From positions 4,643,081 to 4,707,080 of the forward strand of contig OY735209.1 in assembly GCA_963457665.1 (NCBI GenBank): a stretch of DNA of 64,000 nt, read 5' to 3'. Positions 46,013 to 58,619 of this stretch are shown here, in pieces; position 1 is the first letter of the stretch; every line of letters begins with the position of its first letter. The notes below the pieces were generated by a model. That model ran no database searches, was not told where the DNA came from, and worked only from the letters and a program-made list of their open reading frames with translations. This DNA comes from Thysanoteuthis rhombus (Eukaryota > Mollusca > Cephalopoda > Oegopsida > Thysanoteuthidae). The position numbers were made by a program, and so were the translations under genes.

Positions 46013-46129
46013 CATGAGATTGGTTAAAATTAGTTTTTTAGAACCTCACATATCTAGAAAGAAGTTTTCTTTCTATTGTGTGTGTTTTCAATTCATTAAA
46101 CCCTAGAAACTTTTTGAAATTATTAAGTT

Positions 46130-46325
46130 TTCTGGAAAATGTTCTCTTCATGTCACTCGTGAATTTATATAGATCTAAGATCAAAGGGAACCTTGTTATA
46201 GAGTGTTGAATCCTCAAATAGCTGATTAGGAATTAGTTGAAAGATATTTAATATCAAACTGCTTCATCTCTTTTCATATTTATCACTTGTGAATTTATTT
46301 AGGTTCAAATTCAAATTGGAACCTC
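46130..46325 (+). repeat. Short direct duplication, about 120-bp period
   Basis: 'ctcgtgaatttatatagatc' and 'cttgtgaatttatttaggtt', each followed by an A-rich block and 'ggaacct'. Confidence 0.45.
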
Positions 46326-46429
46326 AAGGGGGGAAATTACACTTAATTTGGTCAAATTTTGATGTTTTTTGTTTTTTACATCATCTTACAGGAAAATTGA
46401 TTTCGTTTTGAATTGTATCTATAATATTT

Positions 46430-46960
46430 GAACCATTTGTCTGTTCGTGCCACGTCTCCATGGAAACTATAAGGCCTATCAACCTAATATTTTGCACATT
46501 GACTTAGGGCAGATTAACTTAGAACATGGGCTATGTGAGGTTTACTTTGGGGATTACTTAAGGTCAAGAGAGGTTATTTTTGCCAATTTTCAGAGTTATG
46601 GGCAACAATTTTGCAACAAAGAAGTTAAAATTTAGCATGTAGGTACAGTTTTTCTTCGAGAAGCTTGCTTTTTATTTGACATGGACTTCTGAGGGAATTC
46701 TAGGTCACCAGAGGTCATTTCTAGCCAATTTTCAGTGTTGTCAGCCACGATTTTGTACCAAAGATGCTGAAATTGACTATATGGGTACATCTTCTCCCAT
46801 CAAAGGTAACAGGTTAAGTAAGGTTGACTTATGAGGTTATTCAAGGTTACCATAGGTCAATTGTGATCATTTCTACTCAATTTCCCAAGTTTACTACAAT
46901 AATTTTACACCTATATAACCAAAATTTGGTGTAGGGGTAAATCTTTCCTCTAATTTAGGA
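46430..46960 (+). repeat. Tandem array, 141-bp unit, about 3.7 copies
   Basis: The landmark 'ggttatttttgccaattttc', followed by a 'gttgtgggcaacaattttgc' variant, recurs at 46,572, 46,713 and 46,855 (spacing 141 and 142 bp). A first, more diverged unit starts near 46,430. The open frame at 46,447-46,635 is part of the repeat. Confidence 0.8.
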
Positions 46961-46964
46961 TTTA

Positions 46965-47080
46965 GAATGATAAACTCAAGAATAAAAAGATTGACCTTGC
47001 AAAATATGATGAAACCTATTTAAGGGCTGATTTTCAAATAATGAAAGGAGTGAATGTTTAAATTTTCAGTCTTCTAGCTT
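46965..47080. other. Spacer, nothing recognised
   Basis: Short non-coding segment between the tandem array and a family 2 fragment. Confidence 0.4.
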
Positions 47081-47084
47081 CATT

Positions 47085-47175
47085 GGTACAGCCTGTAAGC
47101 ATGATAGATGGCAAGCCAGCTATACCAACTTGAAAACCAAAGAGATCTATGTTGACAGTTTTGGCTGACAATTTC
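47085..47175 (-). repeat. Interspersed family 2, fragment
   Basis: 'gccagctataccaacttgaa', followed by 'aaaccaaagagatct' and 'atgttgacagttttgg', matches 62,560-62,610. Confidence 0.6.
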
Positions 47176-47179
47176 TGAT

Positions 47180-48100
47180 ATCTCCATTGAAATTGTAGCG
47201 ACTCTAAATTTTTGCACATTTTTCATCAACTCTTTCATAAGTACTGCTGTATTGTGGATTGTGAGATTTATACAAAGAGATTAAATGTAGAGATATGAAT
47301 AAAGAGTCAAATTATAAACATTTGGGCTGTGTAATTGACTTAGACCAACTGAACTAAGATAACAAAGAAATACGAAATTTACCCATAAATTTGAAATCAT
47401 TTCAATATCTGTTTATCACTACATCCTTCTATCTTCTATATAAAGTGAAAACAGACCCTCGACCTTTTTTTTTCATTTCGAACGACCAAGAAATAAGGCC
47501 CCCAAGATTTTTGAGTGAAAAAATATATCCTCTTGAAAATATTTTGAGACATTTGTCTGAAATTGGTTAAGTTTAAAATATTTCCACCCGAGGAAGGTTG
47601 TTTTTTTTTTCTCATATTAGCACTGCATCACTGATTATCAATGATCCAATCAAATTTCTACATTCTATGAACATTTACATTTTATGAAGATTCTATGTGT
47701 TTATTTTGGACCATTTATTCTTCAAATATTTTCTAAAGTCCAAAAGGAAAACAGAAAGTTGAATGACTCTTGCTACACTACATTTATATTTAGAATGATA
47801 GTTCGGAGATTTTGTAATATTTCGTATGCAATTCATTTTTTTCACAAATATTTCTTTTGTGAAGAATATACATGAGAGTGTAATGACAATATTGGAAATG
47901 CTTACTGTGACAAATGATTCTTTTGTTGTTTCATTCATACAGAACTTGCTTAAGAAGTGAGGTGTTACAAGAATCTAGTCTTTCTGATAATTTGACTGTG
48001 AGTTGGGTTAGGTAAAGTAGTAGTTAATTGAGCAGATGACTGAGCAGACCATATGTGTTGTAATCTCTAGGTCAGGACCCTTGGGATATCCACTTATTGG
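47180..48100. other. AT-rich stretch, nothing recognised
   Basis: No gene, RNA or family match seen. Confidence 0.5.
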
Positions 48101-48104
48101 ATTT

Positions 48105-48400
48105 GGGAGGTCATTTATACAGCTGATGTTATCAGATGTCTCATTTTGGGGGCTATAACTATGAAGATTTGCATGAGTATACTACTTGGCACCATCTAAA
48201 AACCATTTTGTTTTTTTTCAAAAAAGTGCTCCTGGGGGTCTCTCTAATCACTTTGGTCTGACAATGCCCTATTCTTGTGCCAATATTTTTCAGATGAAAG
48301 ATCTACCAGTTTAAGATAATTTTAGATAAAAAATCTATTTCTACATCATTTTTCAGCTAATTATCATGTTACACGCTCAGGCTATGATGATACATTATAT
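48105..48400 (-). repeat. Interspersed family 3, copy 1
   Basis: Reverse complement of 50,100-50,310 and 59,290-59,480. Shared blocks on the minus strand are 'agatggtgccaagtagtata', 'ctcatgcaaat' and 'tatagccccca'. Class unknown, non-coding. Confidence 0.6.
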
Positions 48401-48429
48401 GAGATACAGATATATATCATTGAATTTTT

Positions 48430-49650
48430 TTTTATTGTATATATATTCTCTGCTCCTGGTGTATTCTTTCACATTTTCTTTCTTTTATAGATAAAAAGAA
48501 AAAGAAAGATATTTGAAAACACAGTAAAGGAGAGAAAACTCAGCCTTCTCAAGTGAACAACTTTCTTTTAAACTGCCCACGTGTACAACAATTTAAACCT
48601 TTGTTGGAAAACAAAATATCTACTTATATAGAAATAGTAAATGACATCTTATCAGTGCTTTAATGCCATGGAAAGGCATGAAAATTTACTTTCGGGAGTA
48701 AGGAGGAGGGAATACAGCATTCTTTCACTGTCCATATACTACTAAAATTGTCTATTTGAACAGACCTTGATAAGGAAGATCAGCCAGTTATTCAGTCTGT
48801 GCGGCATCAAAACGTCTGTGGAATCACTTAAATTTCAAAAATCTTCTCTAGGGGAAAGTAGGCTCTTTTTAGCACAACACCACTGATCTAATACAAAACC
48901 TTGATCATAGCTGCCTCTGTATTACAAAAAACCACATATCTTCTACCACATTGTTGACTTGATATTTCATCACAGATGAAATTCGTGATCCCTTTTGGAC
49001 ATAGAATGTAACTTATGAAACCAACATCATTCCAACATTCCTCCAATATATTTAACATATCTGTCACACGTTAGAAAAGTGAATATGAAAAAAAAAATCA
49101 CTTTAAGAGTCATCTACACACTTTGAATCAAACAATTTGTCACATCTGAATAAGACATGAAATGCAATTTCCTATGTCAATGAGTTTTAATTTAAAAAGA
49201 TATCAAAGAACTACTTTATCGCAAATTGAACATGGAAAAACAACAGTTGAGCAAGAACTTTGTGGTAGCCATGATGGATTATCTGTCACCCAAGCCCCTA
49301 GGTTGAGTTTCAGTAAGGCACCCTTTGACCTTGCTTCAGGACCCCACCTTCCACTGAATGGAATAGAATAAAGTGAAGTCAAGTCAAGTTAAATAACTTA
49401 TCTTGTTCTTGTGTGCATAATGTACTACATACTAAGGTACTTGAATGTCATCCAAAATACTCACGTGTACACTCAAACCATTTTTTGGTTCCTAGGGAGC
49501 CCCCCCCCTTTCCAGGCCTCCAGGCTTAAGCCCATGCAGCCAAATGGTTAATTCACTCCTGAGTGGCAGCAGCAGTTAATATGGATGTAACTTTCCCATT
49601 GTATTGCATTGATCATATTGATGGCTGCCCACTTGGAACAGGGACATGAG
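48430..49650. other. Non-coding stretch, nothing recognised
   Basis: No supported gene. A 69-codon frame on + at 49,162 has no recognisable domain. Confidence 0.45.
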
Positions 49651-49654
49651 TTCA

Positions 49655-49930
49655 TGAGACCAATGGCAGTGGTCTCCCTTGATTTCTAGGCGTCCTTCGA
49701 ATCTGTCCAGTGGCATATCCTGTGTTTGGAGGAGGATGGCATTCCCCCTTAGCTGATCCTAATCCAGCATGGCTTCTTGAAGGACACATCAAACCTCGTT
49801 TGAGTTTCTAAGCCAGACCAGGGCATAAACAGACTATCAAATTCTGCTTTTGGCCTCAGAAAGGTTAAATCTAGTGCACAACCAGCTATTGCCAACATTC
49901 CCAACTTGGGGGATCAGATATGGGGGGAGG
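49655..49930 (+). pseudogene. LINE reverse-transcriptase fragment
   Basis: On +, across a few stops: AVVSLDF, then ASFESVQWHILCLEEDGIPP, then LILIQHGFLKDTSNLV. This matches the RT block '.IDF.AAFDSV.R..LW..L..DGMPPKL...I...Y..T...V', with the palm-domain F-D region changed to F-E. Only about 60-90 codons survive. It is on the opposite strand from the 27-29 kb LINE, and its wording differs from that element's family, so it is probably another clade. Confidence 0.7.
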
Positions 49931-50039
49931 TGGCATCTCCTATCCAAATCAACTTTTTCTTTGCTGTCTCATGCTCTGGAAGACATCATAAAGGGAGTTG
50001 AATTGGGAAAATAGAACTTTTTCGGGAATTGAATTAAAG

Positions 50040-50440
50040 AAAAATATCTGTACCTCGCACAAATGAATCACTGTAACCTATGTATGTACTGGAAATAATT
50101 ATCTGAAATATTATCTAAATAAAATAGATCTTTTATCTAGAATTATGTATGAAAAAAAAAGTACCAGCACAAGATATGGGGTTTTTTGATCCAAAAAAAT
50201 CATAGAGATCAACATGAAGCAGTTTTTGGGAAGAAAACTTTTTTCTTCTTAGATGGTGCCTAGTGGTGTACTCATGCTGATTTTCAAGGTTGTGGTCCCT
50301 AAAATGTATCTATGAGCACCTGGAGAAACAGAGACACATACAAATGAACAAAGAAAGAATCTATAGGCTGGTTGGTCGGGTGAGCCATTTGTGGGGCCAC
50401 AGTGATTCGATTTACCAAATTGTGCTAGGGGGGTAATTTT
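50040..50440 (+). repeat. Interspersed family 3, copy 2
   Basis: Matches 59,216-59,592 in order: 'cctcgcacaaatgaatca', 'accagcacaagatatggggt', 'agatggtgcctagtggtgta', 'ctcatgctgattttcaaggt', 'gagcacctggagaaaca' and 'ggctggttggtcgggtg'. About 400 bp, non-coding. Confidence 0.7.
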
Positions 50441-50964
50441 CATCAGAAGCCACCCCCATTGAATTACTTTTTTCCACTAGAATGAATTTAAGAGGTGACT
50501 GACTTGAAGAAAGAACAATTTATGGATGCCAAAACAAAATTAAAATCAAAAGATAGTTTTCTATTCATGTGGATTCCAAAAACTGTAGCTTCAAACAAAG
50601 ATTCACAATTTTCAAAACTCTTCCAGAATTTTCCCAAAATAACAAGAAATATTTTATTGAACCTACCAACAAACATTATATTTATCATCTAATTTCCTTT
50701 TCATAAAAGCAATACAACTGAAAAATATTTATGGAATTAACAAAAAAAAATCCAGAAACTAGCTTTTTAACTTTGATATGGTGAAGGTGTGTTCCTCAAC
50801 GTCATCTCCATGAATGTCGACCATGTACGGAGTACTCTAGTATGTTGTTGTTATTTATGGATGTGTATCCAGATATTGATGAATTCAGGGGCGTGGGAGC
50901 AATTAGGGGCAGGTGGGGGCTACTTTCTAGAGAGGGTATTTATGATATATATTGTTTATTGTGA

Positions 50965-51175
50965 TGGCTAAAATCAGTTGGAGTTTTCATTTCCAGCTAA
51001 CGTTATTGCTAAAAATGTTTTATATACTCACTTAAAGTCCGCTTATCAAAAAAATGAATAAGACTCCAAAACAAATTTTTAATGAGGATAAAATGTTTAC
51101 TTTTATTGAGTTCACTTATTTCTTTTTTCAAATTGGCCAGATTTTCGGCTATCACAGATTTTTATCTGATGAATA
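50965..51175 (+). mobile_element. GTTGCCA-family MITE, internal part
   Basis: 'gatggctaaaatcagttgga', 'tcatttccagctaacg', 'aaagtccgcttatcaaaaaa', 'gactccaaaacaaattttta' and 'ggccagattttcggctatc' match the copies at 22,168 and 56,221. Termini not preserved. Confidence 0.6.
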
Positions 51176-51179
51176 GGTG

Positions 51180-54045
51180 AAAAGATCTTCTAAATCTTGC
51201 CAAAAAATTTGTAATTGAAATGATTCAAAGATTTTAATTTATTTTGAAAATATTTTTGTATTTATGAGAAGATCCCTTGGTATATTGTCTGGGATCTGCT
51301 CCAGGAATTTTCCCCAGAGTAATCTTGAAGCTCACTAGTTCTGTTATTAAGGTGGTTTCTATCAGAAAACAGTTCCAAAGTTTTGGTCAAAGCACTGGAA
51401 AAGACTCATTATATTTGGATTGGGCCTTTTTTATCACACCCTGGACTAAAGACAGAATAGTGGTGAGAATACTTCTTTGTTTACTATGGAAAAATGAGAT
51501 GTTTAGATCATTTGGTACAAGTTTTTACAACATCTTGAACATAACTATGATTATGTAGTGTTCTCTATTCCTCTGGAGAGACATTTTAATTGAGAGAGTG
51601 GTATATTTCCCACTTGTGCCAGAAATCAGGACTGCAAATACTGATTCTTTAGGCAAACATGCTCTCCCCACTTGGGAGACTAGGATAATACAATCTCCCC
51701 AGCCCCATTCAGCCGTGTCCTATGATAAGTTTCATAAATATCAAGAAAGTTTTTAATTATATCTTCATCTATTTGAAATGAAAACTAACTGGAAACATTT
51801 CGAATCTTTTATTGGAAACATCAGAAAAAATGAGAGAAATATTTTAATATCGTAGCAGGCCTGAAACCAGGGAAGGTGTCCAAGGGTCTCACTCGGACAA
51901 AACAAAATTTCTTTTAAAAATATCTAGATCAAAAAATTTCTTGGCAGTAATTTGACAATGTGGAAGTGAAAAATTTGAGAAAAAGTGTGATACATCTCAA
52001 AAATTTTTAATCATAAAGATGAGGCTTTAGGCTCAATGCATTTTGCCATATTCTCATCGGCATCTTCAAAAGCAGTCTTGCAATACAGGAAAGCTGTAGC
52101 AAATGCAATTCTCACTTGTCTAAATCATGTACTATCAATATATCAGTGGGCCAGGGTGTGAGTCGGAGGAGATTGACTTGAAGTATTTTTTTTTACACAG
52201 TTTGGGGATCTGATGGTGTAGATGATATATTAGTTCTTTAACAAGGAAGAAAAGGGAGGATTGATAGAGTGTGTGTCTGTGATTAGTATATTTGTCTATG
52301 CAAGATTCCTTCTTTTTTATTGAGAAATTTGAAGAAAAAACAAATCCAAATAATGCTATATAAATATGAATTAACTTTAGATGCCTAAATTTATAATGGC
52401 CATTGTTTGATTAGATAAATGGAATAAAAGAAAAATATTTAAAAAATTGACCCATCAGTCCCTGCTCAAAATCATGGATCCACACTTGTATACAATTTAG
52501 ATTTTCAAATAGCATTATCTGTCGGTAACAATTTATATTACTCTACCCACACACATTCAACCTTGGATGAAATGCAGTGTGAAAATTTACCAAAAATGTG
52601 GGGACCTTTTTCTCAATTTCAAAATAGCAACAACAGCTAAATACTAATGAATGCTTGAATCTATTCATAGAATAGAATAGATTTCATTTCACCAAACAAT
52701 AATAAATTATTCATGAATATTTTGATTAATACCACAAATAGTGAGGAGGGTTCAAATTAGCCTAAATGCCTCACAAGCAGTAACCGTCTTTATACATTCA
52801 TATAAAGTTGAAGTTTATAATTTTATAATTTAGAAATATTTTGATTATAAAAAAATAGATAAGTAAATCAAAATTGAAAAAAATATTAATAATCCAACAA
52901 TTCAAATATTTTTTGATATTACAATTAATATTACTGTGTTTTGTAGAATGGACTTTAATCCATGAATTTATTTTTCTTTTAAATTTGATTTTTTACTATT
53001 TGATGATTCACTTATTACAATATGTATTTATAAAGTATCATTTGAGGATTACTTTTGAAACTATTTTGACTAGAATTCTTCAATCTATTTTTTGAAACAC
53101 TTTTATTAAATTATTCCAAGCAACCATACATAGCTTTATGTTTGATGAAATTTCATCCATATTTTTCTCTAATATGTGGCATAAATAAAGTGTCTTTTGG
53201 TGACTTTCTATTGTCACAGAGCTTTTTTTCTGTCTGAAGAGTAAAAAATTTATTGAGACTGTCAGGATGTTTTTGATCAATAAATCATGTACTAGTGAAC
53301 AATTTCAAAAAATTATTTTATCTTTTAATTCAAGGATTTTCACAGACTCACAGTAGGGTGTAACATGAATTTCAGTGAATACATTGTGAATAATTTTGAT
53401 TGAATATTATCACCTTTTAATAGTATTATTATAAAGCCCCAGATCTGACATCTGTACAACGAGGAGGAAGAGAATGTAGCATATTAAAACAGTAGAAATA
53501 AAATACTGGCACAGAAAAAAGTACATTTGAAGTCTTTATATCCAATGAAAATATACCTGTCCAAAATGACGGGGTTATTTATGCGCAGATCAGCACAAAG
53601 GATCCTAAAACTATTTTACTTAGTAATTCATTTTTGATAGTTGACATATCCTAATTTTAAGATGTTTTAAAAGTCACAACTCAACTCAAGCTGTTTCGAA
53701 TTACTTCCCTTGTTGGATGGACACTTACCTCCCCTTAATAAAAGAATCAATTGTGGCTTCATTTTGAAGGAGGGAAATTTGCAACATAAAATTTAGCGCA
53801 TTAGATATTTTGTATCATTCCCGTTCCATTTTCCGCAAATTTCTGTTGCGAATAGATTAATTTCTCCTAAATATCTATATTTTTCGTATTTCATAATCAC
53901 ACATTGAATGACAAATTTATTCATTTTTTAAAATTGACAATTTTAGGGAGTTTTTTTATTCAAAGTTTTCATGGCAAAAATTTGCAATATTTCTGTTGAT
54001 GTCCAGCTGTTTATCTATCCTGCTTCATGGTTTGACAAATATTTT
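51180..54045. other. AT-rich stretch, nothing recognised
   Basis: Frames up to 93 codons (51,277-51,558) without a recognisable domain. No family match. Confidence 0.5.
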
Positions 54046-54049
54046 TTTT

Positions 54050-54440
54050 TTAAACTTTAATGAATAAAAAACATACTTCACAGGAAAAAATTGTACACAA
54101 CATGAAATTTTGGCACTCACTGGCTAAAGAAAATTAGAAAACATGGATTGTGGCATACCAAAGACAAGAAGAACAATTTGTTACTTAGGCAAGGGATGCA
54201 AAGGTGTTTGTACCTGTTTATCACAAGGGAGTGATTAATTAGTCCTTGTAAATAAAAGTATCTACTTTATAAAAAGAATCTAATGCATTTGAAACTGTCA
54301 ACCAAAACTGTCAACATAGGTTTCTTTGGTTTTTAAGTGGGTCTGGCTGGCCGGCTATTTGTGTATGTATATATGCATTATATGTGTAGGCTGCACCACT
54401 GGAGCTAGTGGGCAGGATATTTAAATATTTACTCCTTGTA
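54050..54440 (+). repeat. Interspersed family 2, long copy
   Basis: Nearly co-linear with the reverse complement of 62,520-62,830: 'cacaggaaaaaattgtacac', 'acatggattgtggcatacca', 'gcaaaggtgtttgtacctgt', 'ttatcacaagggagtgatta', 'aaaaagaatctaatgcattt', 'actgtcaacataggtttctt' and 'ggtctggctggccggctat'. No open frame, tRNA head or terminal inverted repeat was found. Confidence 0.75.
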
Positions 54441-54444
54441 TGGG

Positions 54445-56215
54445 TGTTAGCTGAAATAATTCCCAAGACTGAAACTCAGCATTGTCGACTCAATTTTACC
54501 CAGAGTTAGGGAGAATAATAGATTCTTTTCCTCCCGTGTACATCAGAGTGAATTGAACAAAAACTGTCTCAGATGGAGTTTGGATTTAGCTCACTAAATC
54601 CATTGCATGTACCATTACTCGTTCGGGTGACCCACACTTCGGAATTAGATTGATGACCACTGTACAATCATGGTTGCTCAGAACTGATTAGAAGGCATGA
54701 TTTAGGGAAATCTTTGACAAAAGAAATGAAGGTAATTGAAAAAAAAGCCGAGTGTAAATATCTTCTATACTTGAATGACAAATACAATAATGGTTTACTA
54801 ATACCTAAATTTCGTTGGTTCATGTCTAGTTTTTCTAAACCCAGATTGTCTACAACCGTCACGCTTAAACACACAATGTCTAAACTATTTGTCAATGATT
54901 TTGAGTAAAAATATTAAGAATACCTAGGGATATTTTTTCCAATTCTTATATTTTTTTTAATGGTAACTCAAAGAATTGATTTTATTTTCATTTTTGAATA
55001 CCCACGGATATTTCAATTCTTACATTTCCATAGAGTTAAAGCTTTTCACATTAAAATTCTGAAATTCTATGGATTTTTTCTCAGAGAATGGTTATATCAG
55101 TTTTTTTTCCAATCTTTCTTCAAGGATTTTGATAATTAAATAATCTTTTATGCATGTTTAGGGCTTTTTTTTTATCCCGGGGTCAATTGCTTCATTTATG
55201 CGTTTATAAGTATGGCCAAAACTTTCACTTAGAATCCAGACCCCTTCAACTACATAAAAAGAATATTGCAAAGAAATAGTATCTTGAAATTTAAAAAAAT
55301 TTACTTTATACATAATGAAATAAGTTTATTACAACTTCAATATTTTGTTCAAATGAGCAAGTGAGTTAAACGCCTAAAACTTCTGAAATTAAATAAAAAG
55401 TCATTAGTCCTTTTTCGAAATTATACTTACTTCAGACTCTTTATGTTTATCATCAAAGTTGTTGGAAGAACAAAGTTTACGCTTGAAGTGGACTAAATTT
55501 ATTTCCGAATGTATATTCCAAGATAAAGAATAAATTGAAATTCCAATAGGAAATAAAAGATTGGTTAAAAAGTAAGCAAAAAATAAATGAAATTTCTTGG
55601 CATTCAGATATTTTAGAAATATTTTGCACCTTTCCAAATGGAATTGCAAATTTTAGGCCGATCTATCACCAAAAATTTAATTTGATCTGATCAAAATGAG
55701 GATGAAATATAGAACTGAACCCCTTCACGACATAAAAAAAATATTTTGGAGAAAACTTATGAAAAATTAATCAAAACAACTGGGATTGTGTAATTAAATG
55801 AATAAAAATTGTGAAGACTGAAAAATGAATCTTTCAGAAGGATGGAATTTGAATCCCTGAAAGCCTTAAAGAACCCAAAGTCCTGATGATGATGTGAATA
55901 ATTTTCAACATTAGCAACAAACATCTTTTTAAAAGTTACCTCCATATTTCTTTATCAAAAAGCAATGTATGTAGAGGCAGTCAAATATTTAGGCCCAAAT
56001 ATATTAAGATTACATTAACTTTTATTTCTATCAAACACTAGTCAGGTGGGCAGTTGGTCTGTCTGCTTGTCTGTCAGTCAGTCGGTCTCAGTTACATTAA
56101 ACAACAGAAAGAGGAAGGAGGGCATTTTCTGTTCTATTTACCAGCTGCTATTATGTCAAAAGAAGTGTGATGTCATTAAATCAATTTGGATCAATAGATG
56201 ACAAACCATTTGTTT
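54445..56215. other. AT-rich non-coding stretch
   Basis: Contains a diverged local duplication: 'gaccccttcaactacataaa' at about 55,247 and 'aaccccttcacgacataaaa' at about 55,718. The first of these continues a repeat also found at 2,248. No gene recognised. Confidence 0.45.
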
Positions 56216-56220
56216 TTTCA

Positions 56221-56480
56221 CAGTGTTGACTAGTATCTTCCATTTTTTACAGCAAAAACTGTCTACAAAAATGGCTAAAATTAGCTAAACATTAATTTCC
56301 AACTAATTTTTTTAAGTAAAAATGTTACATAAACTCATTCAAAACCCACTTATCAAAAGAAATTGCCATACACTTAGACTCCAGAACTAATTGATGAAAA
56401 TTGTACAATTACTTGATTCAAACTTATTGTTTTTTATTTACAGCCAGATTTTTGGCTGAGCCATCCTTATGTCCCTAGTA
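56221..56480 (+). mobile_element. GTTGCCA-family MITE, copy with preserved 5' end
   Basis: Starts CAGTGTTGACTAGTATC at 56,221, matching the reverse complement of the terminus at 19,743-19,759. It is followed by the full series of shared blocks to 'cagccagatttttggctgag'. Confidence 0.65.
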
Positions 56481-56546
56481 ATGCTACAACTGCTTTGTTA
56501 AGAATCTTTCTGAAGTTTGAAATTACAAATAGGGAAGAAATTAGAG

Positions 56547-56611
56547 ATGTATGGTTTGTTATCAATAGCTAAAACTGGCTAATAATCGCTATATTTTATG
56601 TATTCTAGATG

Positions 56612-56656
<45 letters not shown>

Positions 56657-56830
56657 TACTTAGAGTGTATCTATCGAATAAAATAAGACTCCAGAACAAA
56701 TCATAAATGAAAATTGAATATTTACATCTATTAAACTTACTGGATTTAATTGGATATCGTATGTTTTTATCAACTAAATTGGACACAAATCAGCCAGAAT
56801 TAGCTAAAAAATGGTTGATTTGTCCCAACC
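56547..56830 (+). mobile_element. Adjacent second MITE copy with an internal (TA)n
   Basis: 'atgtatggtttgttatcaat', 'agctaaaactggctaat', 'gactccagaacaaatcata' and a terminal 'gatttgtcccaaccc' (compare ATTTGGCAACCCC) show a second copy of the same family in the same orientation. A 40-bp TA run lies at 56,614-56,653. Confidence 0.6.
56614..56653. repeat. (TA)n microsatellite
   Basis: Twenty TA units inside a MITE copy. Confidence 0.9.
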
Positions 56831-56977
56831 CAATTTCATACACTCTTGTTTCTATCTTACATGGTTAGAACTTGAATTCTTAATTTGTGATTTTAAGTGT
56901 TTAAATCCTCTTATGGAGCTCAAAAAAAAAAAAGATCTACATACATCACAGTAAATGAATACTAAGAAAAACATTAA

Positions 56978-56983
56978 TTTATT
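56978..56983 (-). terminator. Candidate polyadenylation signal of the minus-strand zinc-finger gene
   Basis: AATAAA on the minus strand, about 410 bp past the stop codon. It is a frequent hexamer in AT-rich DNA, so the assignment is weak. Confidence 0.3.
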
Positions 56984-57389
56984 CAATGGAAATGACACTT
57001 TCCAAAATGTTCTCATCCTCACAAAGTCAATACATTTTAAGAAGGGAGTATAAAAAACATTAGTTTCAAATTGACATTATGACACACTTCATGATTTTAT
57101 CAGAAATCTCATTTTGGCTACTCTTAAGGGACATCAATGCAATTTGGAGAAGTAAATTTGTAAGTATAACCTTTCAAAGACAATACATTACTGAGTATTG
57201 CAGATCCAATTTCTGCAAATATACATACACATTTGAAAAAAGTATGAATGACGTGAAAATGTAGTTCTAAAGATAAAAATAATGTTACTCTCAACTGTTG
57301 TAAGTTGTGAATTTTCAAAGCTGCACTGAAAAGAAAAAAATACAGTTGTCAAAAATGTTTTTAAACCATCATAAATTATGTATTTTAAC

Positions 57390-58610
57390 CTAAAAAAAAA
57401 CATCATGAGGATATGAAATCTTGTGGGTAGAAATCCTGGGGATTTTAAAACATAATTCATTTAAGAATATATCATTAACTTCTTGGGAATAAATTTTATT
57501 TTTAAAGTGTCTTTTCATATGTTGATTCAATTTGGGCCTGGTCCTGAATGACAATCCACAATGTTCACAGGAATATGGTTTCTCACCAGTGTGTGTTAAA
57601 ATATGTACTCCCAAAGTTGAATTCTGTGAAAATGTAGATCCACACACCTCACAAGAATATGGTCTCTCTCCTGTGTGTGTCCGCTTGTGTCTAACTAAAC
57701 TTGACTTCTGTGAAAATGAATATTCACACATTTCACAAGAGTACGGTTTTTCACCAGTATGTGTTCGCATACGTATGACCAAATCTGACTTTTCTGAAAA
57801 GGAGGATCCACACATTTCACAAGAATGAGGTCTTTCTCCAGTGTGTGTTCGAATGTGTCGTAACAATCTGTTTTTTTCTGCAAAGCAAGATCCACACACA
57901 TCACAAGAATACGGTTTCTCTCCAGTGTGTGTTCGCATATGTGTCACTAAACACGACTTCTGTGAAAAAGAAGAGCAACACATTTTGCAAGAATAAGGTT
58001 TCTCTCCACTGTGTTTTCGCATATGGTGAATCAATTTTATGTTCTGTGTAAAGGAAGATTCACACACCTCACAAAAATATGGTTTCACTCCAGCATGTGT
58101 TAGTTCATGATTCACCAAATGTGATTTCCGTGTAAAAGAAGACCCACACTTTTTGCAACAATAAAGTTTCTCCCCAGTGTGTGTCCGACAGTGTGTTACT
58201 AAAATTGATTTTCGTGAAAAGGAAGAGCCACACACTTCACAAGAATATGGTTTCTCCCCAGTATGTTTTCGCTTATGTATCACTAAGTGGGAGTTCTGTG
58301 AAAAGGAACATTCACACATTTCACAAGAATAAGGTTTTTCTCCAGTGTGTGTCCTAATGTGTTGCACCAAATGTGACTTTTGTGAAAAAGAAGAGCCACA
58401 CACTTCACAAAAATAAGGTTTCTCACCAGTATGTGTTCGCATATGCATCACTAAATTTGAGTTCTGAGAAAAAGAAGAGCTACACACTCTACAAGAATAT
58501 GGTTTTTCTTCAGTGTGTATTTGCATAGGTACTTCTGAATGTATCCTCCGTGAACAGGTAGATCCAAACACTTCACTAGAATACGTTTTCTCTCCAGAAT
58601 ATTTTTGCAT
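57390..58610 (-). CDS. C2H2 zinc-finger protein, 406 aa, twelve fingers
   Basis: Single open exon ending in TAG. The frame is open upstream to a TAA at 58,665-58,667, and the first ATG in it is at 58,610. Residues 10-36 are a decayed finger whose first two Cys positions read Ser and Phe. Residues 38-368 hold twelve C2H2 fingers at an exact 28-residue period with TGEKPY-type linkers; finger 9 has Arg for the first His. A 38-residue tail follows. Helix positions -1/3/6 vary (Q/N/M in finger 1, R/I/T in 4, E/R/R in 8, T/K/Q in 12), consistent with sequence-specific DNA binding. Most fingers use an 'S-x-L-V' helix, unlike the 'S-x-L-K' helices of the 35 kb gene, so the two belong to different sublineages. 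No effector domain is seen. A spliced 5' exon could supply another start. Confidence 0.85.
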   Translation of the reverse strand: MQKYSGEKTYSSEVFGSTCSRRIHSEVPMQIHTEEKPYSCRVCSSSFSQNSNLVMHMRTHTGEKPYFCEVCGSSFSQKSHLVQHIRTHTGEKPYSCEMCECSFSQNSHLVIHKRKHTGEKPYSCEVCGSSFSRKSILVTHCRTHTGEKLYCCKKCGSSFTRKSHLVNHELTHAGVKPYFCEVCESSFTQNIKLIHHMRKHSGEKPYSCKMCCSSFSQKSCLVTHMRTHTGEKPYSCDVCGSCFAEKNRLLRHIRTHTGERPHSCEMCGSSFSEKSDLVIRMRTHTGEKPYSCEMCEYSFSQKSSLVRHKRTHTGERPYSCEVCGSTFSQNSTLGVHILTHTGEKPYSCEHCGLSFRTRPKLNQHMKRHFKNKIYSQEVNDIFLNELCFKIPRISTHKISYPHDVFF

Positions 58611-58619
58611 TTTTATCAC

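Noticed and set aside
57532-58051. Plus-strand frames across the 57 kb zinc-finger gene
   Set aside because: Same effect: complementary readings of the finger repeat.
58611-58619. Start of the minus-strand zinc-finger CDS at 58,619
   Set aside because: That codon is GTG, which is not a normal start in animals. The first in-frame ATG is at 58,608-58,610.
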